NCBI GenBank assembly: GCA_013396995.1 | Contig: VWZP01009168.1 | Span: 819,450-883,449, forward strand | Reading direction: 5' to 3' | Length of the DNA stretch: 64,000 bases | Origin: Dicaeum eximium | Taxonomy: Eukaryota; Chordata; Aves; Passeriformes; Dicaeidae | Shown: piece after piece, positions 36,160 through 46,952 of the stretch | How positions within the stretch are numbered: the stretch's first letter is position 1 | How the letters are laid out: each line of letters begins with the position of its first letter | Position numbers and translations under genes: made by a program | The notes under the pieces: model-generated | What the model saw: the letters and a program-made list of their open reading frames with translations, nothing else | The model's database searches: none | What the model was told of the DNA's origin: nothing

Positions 36160-36620
36160 ATGGGATTCCTTATCCATGAATTTGTCCAGTCTCTCCTTGA
36201 TGTGAATTTTCAGCATCCTCAGCATCCTCTTGGCAATTCCTACATGTTGTGGCTCTGAAAAAAAAAAAAAAAAAAATCTTTCTTTTGGACTTGCCAACTG
36301 CTAACTTTGATATTCCATAATTTTTGCATCAGAATAGATGGGAACAATGAATCCTACTATTGTCTCCACATCATGCATTTTATACAGCTGTAGAAATCTC
36401 ACTTCTTGCTTTTCTTTGCAGACAAGCTTTTCTGTTCCAAAATACTGTGTCATCAGCAAATGTGAACGCTTCACTATTAATTTCAAGATCATTTACAAAT
36501 GTGTTGCCATCACATGTCTCCATGGCATTCCCTGGTTACCCTCCTCCCAGTGGAAATTCCTAAAATTTCATTGTATCCATTATCCATTCCTCCTGCCATT
36601 GTCCGTACAAAGACCTTTGA
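36160..36620 (-). pseudogene. Ancient CR1/L3-like LINE relic
   Basis: Collinear matches on the plus strand are ATTCCTTATCCATGAATTTG, a block reading GCATCAGAATAGATGGGAAC with CATGCATTTTATACAGCTGT, then GTGTCATCAGCAAATGTG with TTCAAGATCATTTACAAATG. These correspond to CR1/L3 segments reading TTCCCTATCCATGAATTTGT, CATTCATGATTTTATAGA and GTATCATCTGCAAATTTTG with CCAGATCATTTATGAATATG. The order is kept, with a large internal deletion between the 3' UTR and the reverse transcriptase part. A 19-bp A run (36258-36276) lies inside it. All coding capacity is lost. Confidence 0.7.
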
Positions 36621-39404
36621 CTGATTATTTTCTTTAAAGCCATGGGCTGAAAAGGGCCTCAGGTTCTCACTCTCTGCTGTTCCTTGTCCAGAGCAGAACT
36701 GAGCAGTTGAGCCTTACATTTCCCCTGGGGATCTGTGCCGAAAGGGGAAACACTTGGCACTTCAGCAGAGCCAAATGCTTTAATTCCTGATGTCACTGGC
36801 AGACCAAGGCAGAAAAAGCTCAGACTGGATGATTTTCCAGGTGCTCAGTGGTGACATGTAGCTCTTTCCATCCCAACCCCATGTGAAGTTGAGGTCATGA
36901 TGACATTCACCATCACTCTGCCCAGGAGCAAAACACCTGCAGCTCCTGCAGGCAGGAGCATCCTGTCCTAATGAAACCTTTGCCTGGGACAGGAGACAAC
37001 CCCCATCTGAAAACATGGTCTTTGTTCTTTGTCCCTGAACCTTTGCATTACCATTCAGCTCATTTTGAGCATTCTCCCTGAAAGTGACCTGATTTATTGA
37101 GTTGTTGGTCATACTCCTGTTTTCTCTCAGTTACCCTGCACAGATCCTCGAACACGTTTTCTTAGCAGTGATGCAAAATTTATTTCCAAAGCTCACGGAC
37201 AGAAATACTGAATGTACCAAACCTTGGAGCCCTCCCTTAGAGCTTCAGTGTGTCCCCCAACAGAGTGAGGGGTCCCCATTAATGAGCCCTTTCACCCAGT
37301 CCCAAACTCACTCCCCTTACACTCCACTGATATTGCAGTGTGCTAATCTTAAATCAGGATTTCAGTCCTGTGCCCTCAGGAGCACACATATGCTAGCTCT
37401 GCTTTGGCACTGATTTATTTCTGCCTAATTCCAGTTGTCCTCTCTGCCTCTGCTGCATGAAACTCTGGCAGATCTTACCCAAAGTCAGTATTCTCCTATC
37501 CTTCCCCACAGTGGTGACATACACATTGGTGAAGCTGGATCTTATTTACACTCACATCCTTGTAAAATGTGCAAGATTTGACTCTGATGCCTGCAGTAGG
37601 GATAGTTCATACTACTGAAAAAGGGGAAAAAAAAAAAAGCTGTAGTGTAAATGCACATCAGGTCTGAGAGCTTTTCTGCTTCATGTTTTATTACAGCCAA
37701 GTGAGTCAGAGACATGGGAACTACTAACTTTTTTCACTGGGGAGCATTGTTAGTGACCTGCACAAGAAGCCAGAAAACTGTTATTACTTGAAATGTAGAA
37801 TTAAAGAAAAAAAAATTGTTCTCTTTCTCATTTCCCTGAACTGGACCACATGCTTCCCTGGAGGAAAATCAGTGTTGGAAAAAAGGTTAACTGCAAAATT
37901 TTCTGTTAATCTGAATATTCCTCTCTTGCTCTGAGCTGCAGGATGCAGGCACAGACCTGTCCCATCTGCTCTGGAGTGATCTGTGCCAGCTGCAAGGAGG
38001 ACCCTGCTGGAGATGATGGATGGCCCAGCACAGGTCCCTTCCTGCTGTAGGATTGCACTGGTGGGACAGGGTTTTCCAGAGCACAAACTGTGTCCAGGAT
38101 CAGCCTGGTGCTGCCAGAGGGGTCACGCTGACTGGGGCCCTGTGGTGGCACCAGTTCCACTGGTGGGGAGTGACCACAGCTCTGACAGCTGCTCCTGGAC
38201 TTTGGGAGCTCTCCTTGATGTTGGGTGTGTTGTGGCCTGACAAGCCCTCTCATTCCCAGATTCACACCAGATTTCTTCTTCGAGTGCAGAGTGCCAAGGA
38301 CGATCTCACAAGTGTGAATTCTGCTCCTGGCACTCATCCTGAAGAGATTAAAGCACCCCTGGGAGAGCATCCCTTCCATTTTTGCTCAATCCTTATTACA
38401 TACAGAGCTCTGATATATTCTCCCTCTCCTACTCTCTCTCTCTCACCATATGTTAAAGATTTTTGGGAATGTACCTTTTTTGCAGCATCTTTCTCTTCTA
38501 GATTTTACCACAGTCCTGATGCATTTACCATAAATCTCTGGAAATACAGCACAAAACATGTTGCAAGCAGGGCCTCATTGGAAGCAAGTTTTACATATGT
38601 GTACCATCTTCCTTGTCTGGGTGCAAAAGCTGCATGATTAACTGGATTAAGAGAAAATTTTTCTACACCCGATGTCAGCAAAATTCTTGACTGAAGATAT
38701 TTTTACTGTAACAAGCCCTCAGTGTCTACTGTATTCAGTGTAAAGGAGGATCACGGCAAGGAGCAGACTGGAAGAAATATGCTAATTTGAAAAATCTGCA
38801 GATTTTTATCTATAGGGGAAAAAGGTTTCTATGGCGGTGATAGGAAAAATTGAGAACAATTTTGTGAAGATTTTTGTTTCTATAAAAGACTTTATCTGCT
38901 TTGCACTACTTCCATCACCTGGCAAATATTTTTCCGCAGCTTTCCCCCATTCGCAGTTTTCTTTTAAATCTCACATTTCCCTTTTACAAAGCTCTACCCT
39001 CTGGCTCTGAAATCCACATTTTGTCACCTTTTTCTGTTGTGTCCTGTGGAGTAATTGGTTCATGTTGTGGCCCCAGCACAAGAGAAATCCTTACACAAGT
39101 TGCATGGCACAGGAATGTGTCCTGCAAAAGTTACTGGTAACAAAAGGTGTGGGGCAGGAGGACATCAGAGTTAACATTCTAATAACTCCTCTTTTTTCTG
39201 GCTTTGGTCCAGAACAGTGTCCAGGGAGCCTCACTGTCCTGTTAATCCAGAGCACAAGAGAGACAGAACTGGGCAGTGAGGCAGAGCATTCGTTTCAGCT
39301 CTTTCTCTACACAATTTCCAATTCTTTGCACTCTTCCAAGGAGGTCTGCCTGGCAGGCATGCTTAGTCAGGACAGACAGGAATACACAGATTTCTACCAT
39401 GAGA
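36621..39404. other. Unique noncoding DNA with a long open frame
   Basis: No repeat family is recognised. The segment 37920-38340 is relatively GC-rich and open in several frames on both strands, including the 205-residue frame listed separately. Confidence 0.5.
38020..38637 (+). other. Longest open frame in the window (205 residues), unassigned
   Basis: The first half lies in GC-rich DNA that is also open on the minus strand for 157 residues (37906-38379), and the second half runs into ordinary AT-rich DNA. The predicted protein has no domain, signal peptide or membrane segment that I recognise and its composition is irregular. A frame of this length is close to what chance gives over 64 kb and six frames. 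I list it as the longest frame but do not propose it as a gene. Confidence 0.12.
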
Positions 39405-39930
39405 TAATGAGGTTTTCTGGTTTGTTCTCAGCTCTCTTTCTAATAATCTATTGTGCTTTATCAGCCTCTTTGATGGTTGTTGAGCACTGGGTTAATGTTT
39501 TCAGAGTATTACCCACAAACCCCATTTTCCCTGTGAACACTCATAGCTAATTAAAAATCTTGTGACATACCTATAATTAGGGTTATTTTTAGCTCACAGT
39601 CATTATTTTGCATCTATCAACACTGAATTTCTTTCAGTGCCATGATATCTCATCAACAACAAGTATCACTCAGTGTCATGAGATCCTAATGAGATCCTAT
39701 AATCTCCAGCCTCTGTTATTTCATGAGTCACTGTTTCCCAGATTTTATGAATATGTTGAACAACACTCATCTGTGTGGAACTTCATGTGACCTCTCTCTA
39801 TTACATAAACTGACTCTTAGTTCTGTTTTTATTCAGTTATTAAGATGAGATCTCTGTTTCTTTTTTAAGCCTTTTGTAATTTAAGTACACTGAGTTAACC
39901 AATCTCAATATCACACTGTTTCCTTCAAAA
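39405..39930 (-). pseudogene. Ancient CR1/L3-like LINE relic retaining a decayed reverse transcriptase motif
   Basis: On the plus strand GGGTTAATGTTTTCAGAGTA, TTTTGCATCTATCAACACTG, GTGTCATGAGATCCTAATGA and GATTTTATGAATATGTTGAA follow an old CR1/L3 lineage in order. Its counterparts are GTGAATGTTTTCAGAG, CTTTGCATTTATCAACATTG, TTTGTGAGATCCTTTTG and GATCATTTATGAATATGTTGAA. At 39868-39892 the minus strand reads SVYLNYKRL. This is the decayed form of the reverse transcriptase segment known in this family as SVYLDFxKAFD. The copy keeps about 500 bp, from the late reverse transcriptase domain towards the 3' end, with many indels. Confidence 0.8.
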
Positions 39931-41399
39931 TGCTCACCAAGATACATGTAATATGACTTTTTTATGAATATTTGGGTTCAGCCTCATGGCTGGAAAATTA
40001 TGAGAAGATCAAAATTATAAGAAGGAAGTCCTACATTTCTCAATATATCCCTCTTACCCCTGGCTTTGGGGTCAGTGCTATCACCTCCTTACCAAGTAGA
40101 CTTGGGCATCACAGCTTAAACCTGTTAAAATTTGAGATGTGACAGTGTAAAGTTAAAAAGTAAAAACACTATATTAAAAATTAGAAAAGTGGAAAATTCC
40201 TTTTAAAATGAAGACTGGTATTAAAAATAGGCAGTGCTTCTATACACCGATTTTTCAGAAGGGAAAATTTCTGGGCAGATAATGCACAAATAAAACAAAA
40301 GGCTGGTCTTGGGTGTTGTTTCAGAAAGTGGATGTCAGGCTGTATCCTGGCTGGACTTTCCTGTTAAAAAGCAGCCTCTTGTTAGCACAGCACTAACAGT
40401 GATTGCACAGCCAAAGCTGAGGCACAGACCAGCCCTTCGTAAATTATTTCTTTTAATATGTCACTGGAATTCCTAGAGGGAAACAGCTCCCTTTAAAAAT
40501 TATTGTATTTAATTCTGTTTCTCATTTATTTCTAGAAGCTCTGGTTATGCAACAGAGCGGTGCAGAGTGGACAGGGACTCCCTTACCCTCAGCCCAGACT
40601 AATCCAAGTGCTGAGCTCTTCCTCTTTCCAGAAACACTGGGGAAGTTTCTGTTCTCTTTTGTGCAGTCAGGGAATTCTCCGTGGGGACCTCCATCTATCT
40701 GGCAGGTCACATTACAGCTCTGCTCTGTAACTGATCTGCCCACTGCTTTCCACAGAAGAAGTGTTGTTGATGAATGACTGCACATGGCGCTGAGAATTAT
40801 GTTGGAGAGTTGTTACTTTTCAACCAGGGAGCTTTCCTGGGAACTTTCCACGATGTGCTGGACAGCTAAAGAGCTTTGGACAATATGTAGGATACAGCTG
40901 CCATAACTCATTGTGACCAATGAACAGAGAGAGCAAAATGGAAAGAGAAGCTGAGGATCAAAGGTGCCGGCAGGACAGGCATATCTGGGGTTGGTGATGA
41001 ATTTTGCTGCATTAGGGAAAGCTGGCTGACTTTAAAAGATGCTAAACCTGCTGGCAAGGCAGAGCAATAACCCCCCAGAGTCAGCGTGCTACGACAACTG
41101 CAGTTTCCCTCGGCGTGAGACAGCACGGAGTGCGATGCCAAATGTCAGCTAAACAGATTTATTTTCTCTGAGACCACTTTTTCTTGCCCTTGAAGCCTTC
41201 CCTGTGCTCTCCTCTGAGGTGCAGTTATAAGCAGAGTTGGTAGCACTACCCTAGAGTTGGTCTATATTACAGCTGTGCAGAAAAGACTTTTGCTGTTTTG
41301 TTACAATATTGGACACTGCAATACAGCACCCTAACAAAGACACAGACACCCAGGATTTTAATAAAAAACCCTAAACGTTGAGAAAATAAAACTCATATT
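39931..41399. other. Unique noncoding DNA
   Basis: No gene or repeat is recognised. Open frames at 40522-40785 (minus) and 40547-40777 (plus) are antisense to each other and have no recognisable product. Confidence 0.5.
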
Positions 41400-41556
41400 T
41401 TCATAGAAACTTGGAAAGAACCTTAAAGATCATTCAGTTCCAGCTGAACTGTCCCATGGGCAGGGACACCTTCCACTATCCCAGGTAACTTCAAGCCCCA
41501 TCCAACCTGGCCTTGGACACTTCCAGGGATGGGAGAGCCACAGCTTCTCTGGACAA
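41400..41556 (-). mobile_element. CR1 LINE 3' fragment (minus strand)
   Basis: It begins TTCATAGAAACTTGGAAAG and continues GAACCTTAAAGATCATTCAG, CCCATGGGCAGGGACACCTT, CCATCCAACCTGGCCTTGGA and CCACAGCTTCTCTGGACA. The element points left. The octamer tail is reduced to one copy. Confidence 0.93.
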
Positions 41557-41610
41557 AAATTTTAAAGATTGATTTGCACTGAATTAAATATTTGATGTCA
41601 CTAATTATAA

Positions 41611-41682
41611 ATTTTATTTTATTTTATTTTATTTTATTTTATTTTATTTTATTTTATTTTATTTTATTTTATTTTATTTTAT
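41611..41682. repeat. (ATTTT)n pentanucleotide microsatellite
   Basis: Fourteen or so perfect ATTTT units are followed by imperfect TATGTTATTTTTG and ATTTCATTTTATTTT. The FILFY-type frame across it is an artefact of the repeat. It is probably polymorphic. Confidence 0.97.
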
Positions 41683-42529
41683 GTTATTTTTGTTTAATAT
41701 TATTTCATTTTATTTTTAGCAATTTTCAAATTTTTTTTCTCTACTTAGTCAAATTTCCTCAAAACAACCTCCTTAACTTTTCTTTAATGTCACAATAAGA
41801 CACTTAAGCGATTTCTTTTTACAACATATGTTGAGTCAGGAGATTGACTGAAACCAATGTTTTCCTGTAGTGTTTTGGTTACTAAGAATTGTGTTTTTGC
41901 TGTGAAAAATGATTTAAAAGTTTCCAACCAACTCTATTATTTATGAAAAATGGCTCACAGCAATGTCCTGTGAATTCTTAAAGCAAAGATAGAATCAACA
42001 GCAGTTAAACGCTGCAGATAAGAGTTGGATGATGAAATGAAATGTCCAATATTGTCTTTATTTAATTTAATCACACAAAACTTTGTAAAAAAGAAGAATA
42101 TTGGAAAATATGACCACTAACTTTTCAGTAGATTGTAGTAAGATGAGAACATCATCCATGGAGACACGGCTGGATCCAGTCATTGGATACTGCTTGTCTC
42201 CCATCCTCTGGAAAAATCCTGTGGAGGATGATGGGGAAAGAGCCCTTTTTACCAAAAGAAGAAGGGAGGAAGGTCTTCTGACCTTCGCCAGAGGAGTAAC
42301 AGATCTTGGCTCTGGTTCCCAGCTTCCATAGACTGCAAGGATGAATATTAGATTTTGAGCTTGGATTCAGACAGTTTCAAGAGAAATTATCCATCCATGC
42401 TCTGTAACTCAGTTATGAACTGGTCTTCAAACTCTCCTCGCATTAAGGTCTGAGGTTTTATTTATTTGGATTTCAAAGTCCATTTCTACTGTTGCTGTCT
42501 TGCCTTTGCCTCACACTGCAAGCATCCAA

Positions 42530-42830
42530 GAAGCCTGGAGGTGCTGGGAAAAGGAGCTTGATCCAATATCTTTATTTAAGACGGGAAGCGTGCAAGCGGA
42601 TGATCTATTAATACATCATTTATTAAAACCCTTCCACACACAGGAACCAAAAATCACAGGGCCTGCTTTGAAGCTGGGACTCTCTCACATGAATGGAAAC
42701 GAGTTTCCAGCTAAGTGCAGGTGCCTGCCATATGAGCAGAACAAATCCTGGGACCACGAGGAGCAATTTGATGACTGCTGTGTGCTCCATGCCCACAGTA
42801 GATTCTTGTCAAGGTGACACTTCCCTGGCT
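42530..42830. promoter_or_regulatory. Candidate conserved noncoding element
   Basis: This is unique, repeat-free sequence with retained CpGs (GACGGGAAGC, GCAAGCGGATG, AAACGAG). It has a dense patch of AT-rich sites, including TATTAATACATCATTTATTA at 42605-42624, of the kind bound by homeodomain proteins. Two overlapping open frames of about 100 codons cross it, neither of them recognisable. The pattern is what long-range enhancers in gene deserts look like, but conservation cannot be measured here. Confidence 0.25.
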
Positions 42831-43283
42831 CAGATCTCCCCTTGTCTCTTACCAAAGAGCTGTAGATATTTTACTCCTTTTCTTACTACTTTAGTGCCTG
42901 AAAAATGTTGTTCCTATACACTTTTGCAGGTGATTACTGTGGGGAATTAGTAAGCTTCTTATTCACACCTTTCTGTCCAGCCCCACTTGACTTGCATAAT
43001 TCATTAATCCGGAGGAAACGAGGGATCTCACAAAGCCCTGGCCAGCTCCAGAGGGGCTTTTCAATGCTTTAATTTAATGATGGTTGTGGGAAATGCCTGT
43101 GTAGCTGTTAAGCATTTTGAGTCCCCTCCCATTCTTTCCCCTGTTAATAGGTGGTTGTTCCACTGAGACGTTCCCCAGGAGGACCCTTAATGTGAAGTAT
43201 GAGTGTTGCTGCCTGTTGACATGCTGGCTAACAAGGATGACACATCAGACTTAAAACCCCAGGAGTGCCTAAATTTTTGTGGT

Positions 43284-43313
43284 TTTTCAAGTACTATTTT
43301 CAAGTACTATTTT
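43284..43313. repeat. 13-bp tandem duplication
   Basis: A 13-bp unit containing TTTCAAGTACTAT is repeated about 2.3 times without mismatch. It is a minor local feature. Confidence 0.85.
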
Positions 43314-43659
43314 GCTTTCTAGCACAGGTGAGGTTTGAACCCCTACCTGGAAACTCTCATCTCCCAGGTGTCCCCTTTTGGTATTGGGGCCACTGGTAAA
43401 GGAAAACACAGATGTGTAAAAAGCCCTGAAGCCTTCAGACCTGCCAAGCTCCAGCTGGTTTCCCATCATCTGCCCAAAGTGGATGTGTGGAGTCAAGATA
43501 TGAATGAAGGAGTAAAGATTTCTGGCTAAATGACAATGGCCCAGTGATGCTGCTCCAAGGCGTGACATCAAATTCTTGGGCAACATCCACACTTTGCACG
43601 TTGCAAAGGAGCATTCCCAGGTGCTTTAATTTGCTTTTGGTCCTCAGACTGGTCCCTTG

Positions 43660-44330
43660 CTCACTTTTGGCCCCGGCTCTCTAACATCCGTCCAAAGTTT
43701 CCAGGCACCGTTCGGCGGCCGGCACAGCCAGGGACCATTCCCAGTTGGCAGCTTGGATACAGCTGCTCTGTTTTGGAAAGTGGGAGAGTTTAATGAATGG
43801 ATGCAAGCATTTCTGTGCCAGTTGGCTTTGAGGCCGGAGAATGGTCCAGGCCGTGTTTAATTTTCTAAAAGAGACACAGCCTCAGGTCTCCTTATCTTTG
43901 CCATTAACTTCCTGGGTAGTGAGGGCTTGGCTGTTTACCTATAAAAACGACTTTGTGAAAATGGAGCGTGCATGAAAGAATGGTTTCAAAGACTATTTAT
44001 TATGAATATGGTTCTTTTTAACCTAACAAGTCATTCACAAACTGATCTAGGCTTCCTTGGACAGAGTGCTCAGAGACATTCACTGATCATTTACAGCAAG
44101 AAACATTCACCCTCCGGTTTGTTTTCTTTGCTTCCTTTTTGCAGTGGGGACCGGCCAGCTGAGAGATCTGCTTTTGTTTTTCCTGTCCTTGATTTGATGA
44201 TTGAAGCTTTTCAAACAGAGCTACAACACACGGCAAGCATCCATGATGAATTTCTAGATAAATAAACACTTGGGCTGAGGTTATTTTGAAGAACAGCGGC
44301 GTCAGTGCCTCCAAATGGCAAATAATAGAG
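43660..44330. promoter_or_regulatory. Candidate conserved noncoding element, largest such block
   Basis: About 670 bp of unique DNA retains CpGs at its left end (CCGTTCGGCGGCCGGCACAG at 43709-43728), in the centre (ACGACTTTG) and at the right end (GCGGCGTCAG). It also contains a TATA-like CCTATAAAAACG at 43940, an AT-rich CTATTTATTATGAATATG at 43994 and several TTTGAT/ATCAAAG-like sites. No open frame has both splice signals and a recognisable product. The acceptor-like TTTTTGCAG near 44145 leads into a frame with no nearby donor. I infer an enhancer or an unannotated noncoding-RNA promoter. Confidence 0.3.
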
Positions 44331-44829
44331 TGAACTGAGCCCAGCCTTTTTTTTGTTTTTTTCTGGAGTTGGACAACTGCTATCCCTCCTGTTAACCTGT
44401 GCCTCTCTGTTTTATGGATTTTCTTGGTGCTTCTGAAGCTCTGGGAAAGACACACTTAGGGCTGGCTAAGGGTCAGCCCAGGTCCACCCTGTGGGAAAAA
44501 AGGCTCTTCCCATTGCCACATTGCCCAGAAGTGGGGAGAGGGTCACTCCAGGTCTGGCTACTCGTGGGGTGTGGGCTTGGGGAAGGTCAGTGCCTTGCAG
44601 GGGTGTCCATGCCAGGTGACTGCTCAGCCTTTCCCAGCTGGGAATGGCTCAGGACGTGCCGGAGGCAGGCGTGCGTTGCCTAAGCACAGCTCTTGGCTCC
44701 ATTGCTTGCTCATCTGTGGCTTTGCCTTCCCTCACTTGTTTCCTTAGATGAGTTCCTCTGCCTGCTTATTTGTGTTAGGAAAATTATCATTCTTGTATTT
44801 CGGTCTGTGTCGCTTCCTCTGGGCCTGTT

Positions 44830-45170
44830 TTGTTATTGCACAGAGGGATGTCTCTAATGAAGCGGACGGAAGGAGGAGGACTCGGGACTTATTTTTATCC
44901 TATACATAGGAAGTTGGCCAGAACAGGGAAAAACAGAGCAGAAAGCCCTCAGAGCATTCCCACCCCTCGGGGCTGGAGACAGCAATCTCCAAAGACCTTG
45001 CTCAAATGTTCCACCGCTGCCCAGGGGAACTTTCTCCGCAGTTTTTCTTGTTTGTTTTTGAAAGGAAAAACGAGTGTTGCTTCCTGCCACAGGGCTGGGG
45101 CTTGCTGCTCTTTGCTGCTCTGCCATTAAAAGGGTCCAAACTTCTTTTATTAATGAATTAAACCTCAGAC
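44830..45170. promoter_or_regulatory. Candidate conserved noncoding element
   Basis: This is unique sequence with several CpGs in a short span (GCGGACGG, CTCGGG, CCTCGG, CACCGC, CTCCGC, ACGAG), flanked on the right by a 16-bp A run. Open frames on both strands overlap it without recognisable products. The evidence is composition only. Confidence 0.22.
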
Positions 45171-45190
45171 CACCAGACTGACTGAAAAAC

Positions 45191-45206
45191 AAAAAAAAAA
45201 AAAAAA
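45191..45206. repeat. Poly(A) run, 16 bp
   Basis: Sixteen A residues follow CTGAAAAAC. This is a simple homopolymer. Confidence 0.9.
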
Positions 45207-45441
45207 GGGAGATTGTAATTTGTGTGTTGGTAATATGAAGCACCTGGGGCCCTGATGGGGCTAGCACTGACAGCACACTTCGGTAAAGATGTGAGGGCTG
45301 GTCTGAGGAGCCTCAAACCCAAACCCAACAAACAGGATCAAGGCAGCAACACAGGGCAGAAATGCAGAAAACTGTAGTGGTTTTGCTGGTACCATGAAGA
45401 GAAGGCAATGGATTGACCCAGGCGTTGTGGGTTTTTTTTAG

Positions 45442-45715
45442 TTTCATAGGACAAGAGATGATGGCTTGAAGTTGAAGGACGGTGGTTTTAGGTTAGATAT
45501 TAGGAAGAAACTCTTTACTGTGAGGATGGTGAGGCCCTGGCACAGAGAAGCTGTGGTTGCCCCATCCCTGGAAGTGCCCAAGGCCAGGTTGGATGGGTCT
45601 TGGAGCAACCTGGGATAGTGGAAGCTGTCCCTGCCCGTGGCAGGGGCGTTTGAACTAGATGATCTTTAAGGTCCATTCCAAACCAAACCTGTGATTCTGT
45701 GGTTCTATGATTCTA
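45442..45715 (+). mobile_element. CR1 LINE 3' fragment (plus strand)
   Basis: It reads in sense from TTTCATAGGACAAGAGATGA, through TAGATATTAGGAAGAAACTC, GTGAGGCCCTGGCACAG, CCCAAGGCCAGGTTGGATGG, CTGTCCCTGCCCGTGGCAGG and GATGATCTTTAAGGTCC, to the tail GATTCTGTGGTTCTATGATT. About 270 bp of the 3' UTR is present with a well-kept octamer tail. There is no coding region. Confidence 0.96.
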
Positions 45716-46284
45716 CAGCCAGTGCCTCATTAGATCATGCCATTGTCCTTGAAATTTTGGGGAAGCTGAGTCACGTGTTTTAAGGCAAGGTATGTGCCTT
45801 GCATTCACGTTTTCTTTGTCCCATTTAATCCCCCTTCCAGAAGACAGTGGGCTGTCTTTTGTTTTTTGTTTGTTTTTTTTTCCAGTGGTGATATCCAAGG
45901 AGAGGACCAGCAGAGCAGACAGTTGGAACTCCCACACAACTTCCCTGGCTCAGAGCAGCATCACCACGGAGCATCTCCCTCCTCTGCTGCTGCTCCTGTC
46001 ACACAGCTGGGCTTCAAAGGAGGGTGCTCCTCTCCCACGTGCTTCAAAGGGAAACCAGGAGCCACAGAACAATTTACTCCCACTCACAGGGCGAGGGGAA
46101 ATCCTCTTCTAACAGGGGATCATCCTGTTACAACGAGGATGTCTGGTGATTTATGACATGCTGCTTTAAACTCTCCTTCCCCTCCAAAGGAGCACAGGAG
46201 ACAGCAGAGCTGGAGGGAGATAGGAGAGAGCTGACATTGGCAATGCTTGAAACATAGAGTGAGAGCTGGGAAAACCCTTCCTTG

Positions 46285-46460
46285 CTGTCCTCATTTGCAT
46301 GACTTAATTAATAGTTATAATCTTATCAAGCAGAGGTTGCCATGCAGGAGGGATGTGCAGGCTGGAAATCAAAGCTTTAATAAGTAGATATTTGAAGACT
46401 GAAAAGCACCACTGTAATTTTGTCTGGCTTCCTGTGTAATTGATGCCAAAAAAAGACCTT
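46285..46460. promoter_or_regulatory. Candidate enhancer with POU octamer and paired homeodomain sites
   Basis: A perfect POU octamer ATTTGCAT at 46293-46300 is followed three bases later by TTAATTAAT (46304-46312). The block continues with TTATAATCTTATCAAG (a GATA-like TTATC) and CTTTAATAAGTAGATATTTG. The rest is unique sequence. Octamer and TAATTA combinations are a known layout of neural and neural-crest enhancers, but this is only motif evidence. Confidence 0.28.
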
Positions 46461-46771
46461 TTCAACTTAAAAAAAAGTGGATTTAATAGAAAGGTATTAG
46501 TATTGTGATATTTTTGGGTAATAATTTTAACAATAAAAATTTGAATGGTTTATTTTGCAATAATTCAACTTATCTGTGCTTGATTGGCTTTCATTTTCAT
46601 TTTCTGCTCTAAATGCTCTGTAAATCCCAAAGATTATATGTTTTGTAGGGCTTATGCATCCATTTTCTTAATATTTTTTTCTGGCATTGAATCCAAATTT
46701 AAAAAGAATATTCTCAACCTGGGGCAAAGAAAACTTTCCTTTTTTGACACCAAAAAGCTCTTGCAACTTAC

Positions 46772-46952
46772 CTGAAATACTACAAAAATTAATATCTGTG
46801 CCATCAGTTCTATTATTGTCTTTGACATTTTTATAGATCTCCTTTTCCATTTTCCTTGTGTTAGCCTTGGCTTGGGTCTTGGAAGTGGTAGCACCTCTTA
46901 GTCTCAGGAATATTTTGTTATCTTGAGGTCTGATGTGGCAATAAGGGAGGCT
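46772..46952 (-). CDS. Candidate minus-strand coding exon, gene not recognised
   Basis: Read on the minus strand, a TTTATTCTTGATTCC pyrimidine-rich stretch and GCAG acceptor precede 181 bp that stay open in one frame. They end at a full-consensus donor, CAG before GTAAGT. The product begins SLPYCHIRPQDNKIFLRLRG, and its last 25 residues include MEKEIYKNVKDNNRTDG. It is hydrophilic, with no membrane segment. The frame stays open beyond the donor for about 34 codons. Upstream it is broken only by one TGA near 46989, so 46668-47210 is a single-frame run with one stop. It could be an exon, a decayed coding relic, or chance. I do not recognise the family. It is antisense to all the other exon candidates except none nearby, so it would belong to a different gene. 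Confidence 0.28.

Noticed and set aside
38020..38637. 205-residue plus-strand frame as a gene
   Set aside because: It is open on the opposite strand too, has no domain or splice context that I recognise, and its length is within chance expectation for the window.
41592..41798. Hydrophobic FILFY-repeat 'membrane protein'
   Set aside because: It is the translation of the (ATTTT)n microsatellite.
44140..44275. Exon after the TTTTTGCAG acceptor-like tract
   Set aside because: The open frame has no donor and no recognisable product. The block is better explained as regulatory-type unique sequence.
45442..45715. LTR or retroviral fragment
   Set aside because: The ordered segments are those of the CR1 3' UTR. 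There is no TG...CA terminus, primer-binding site or polypurine tract.
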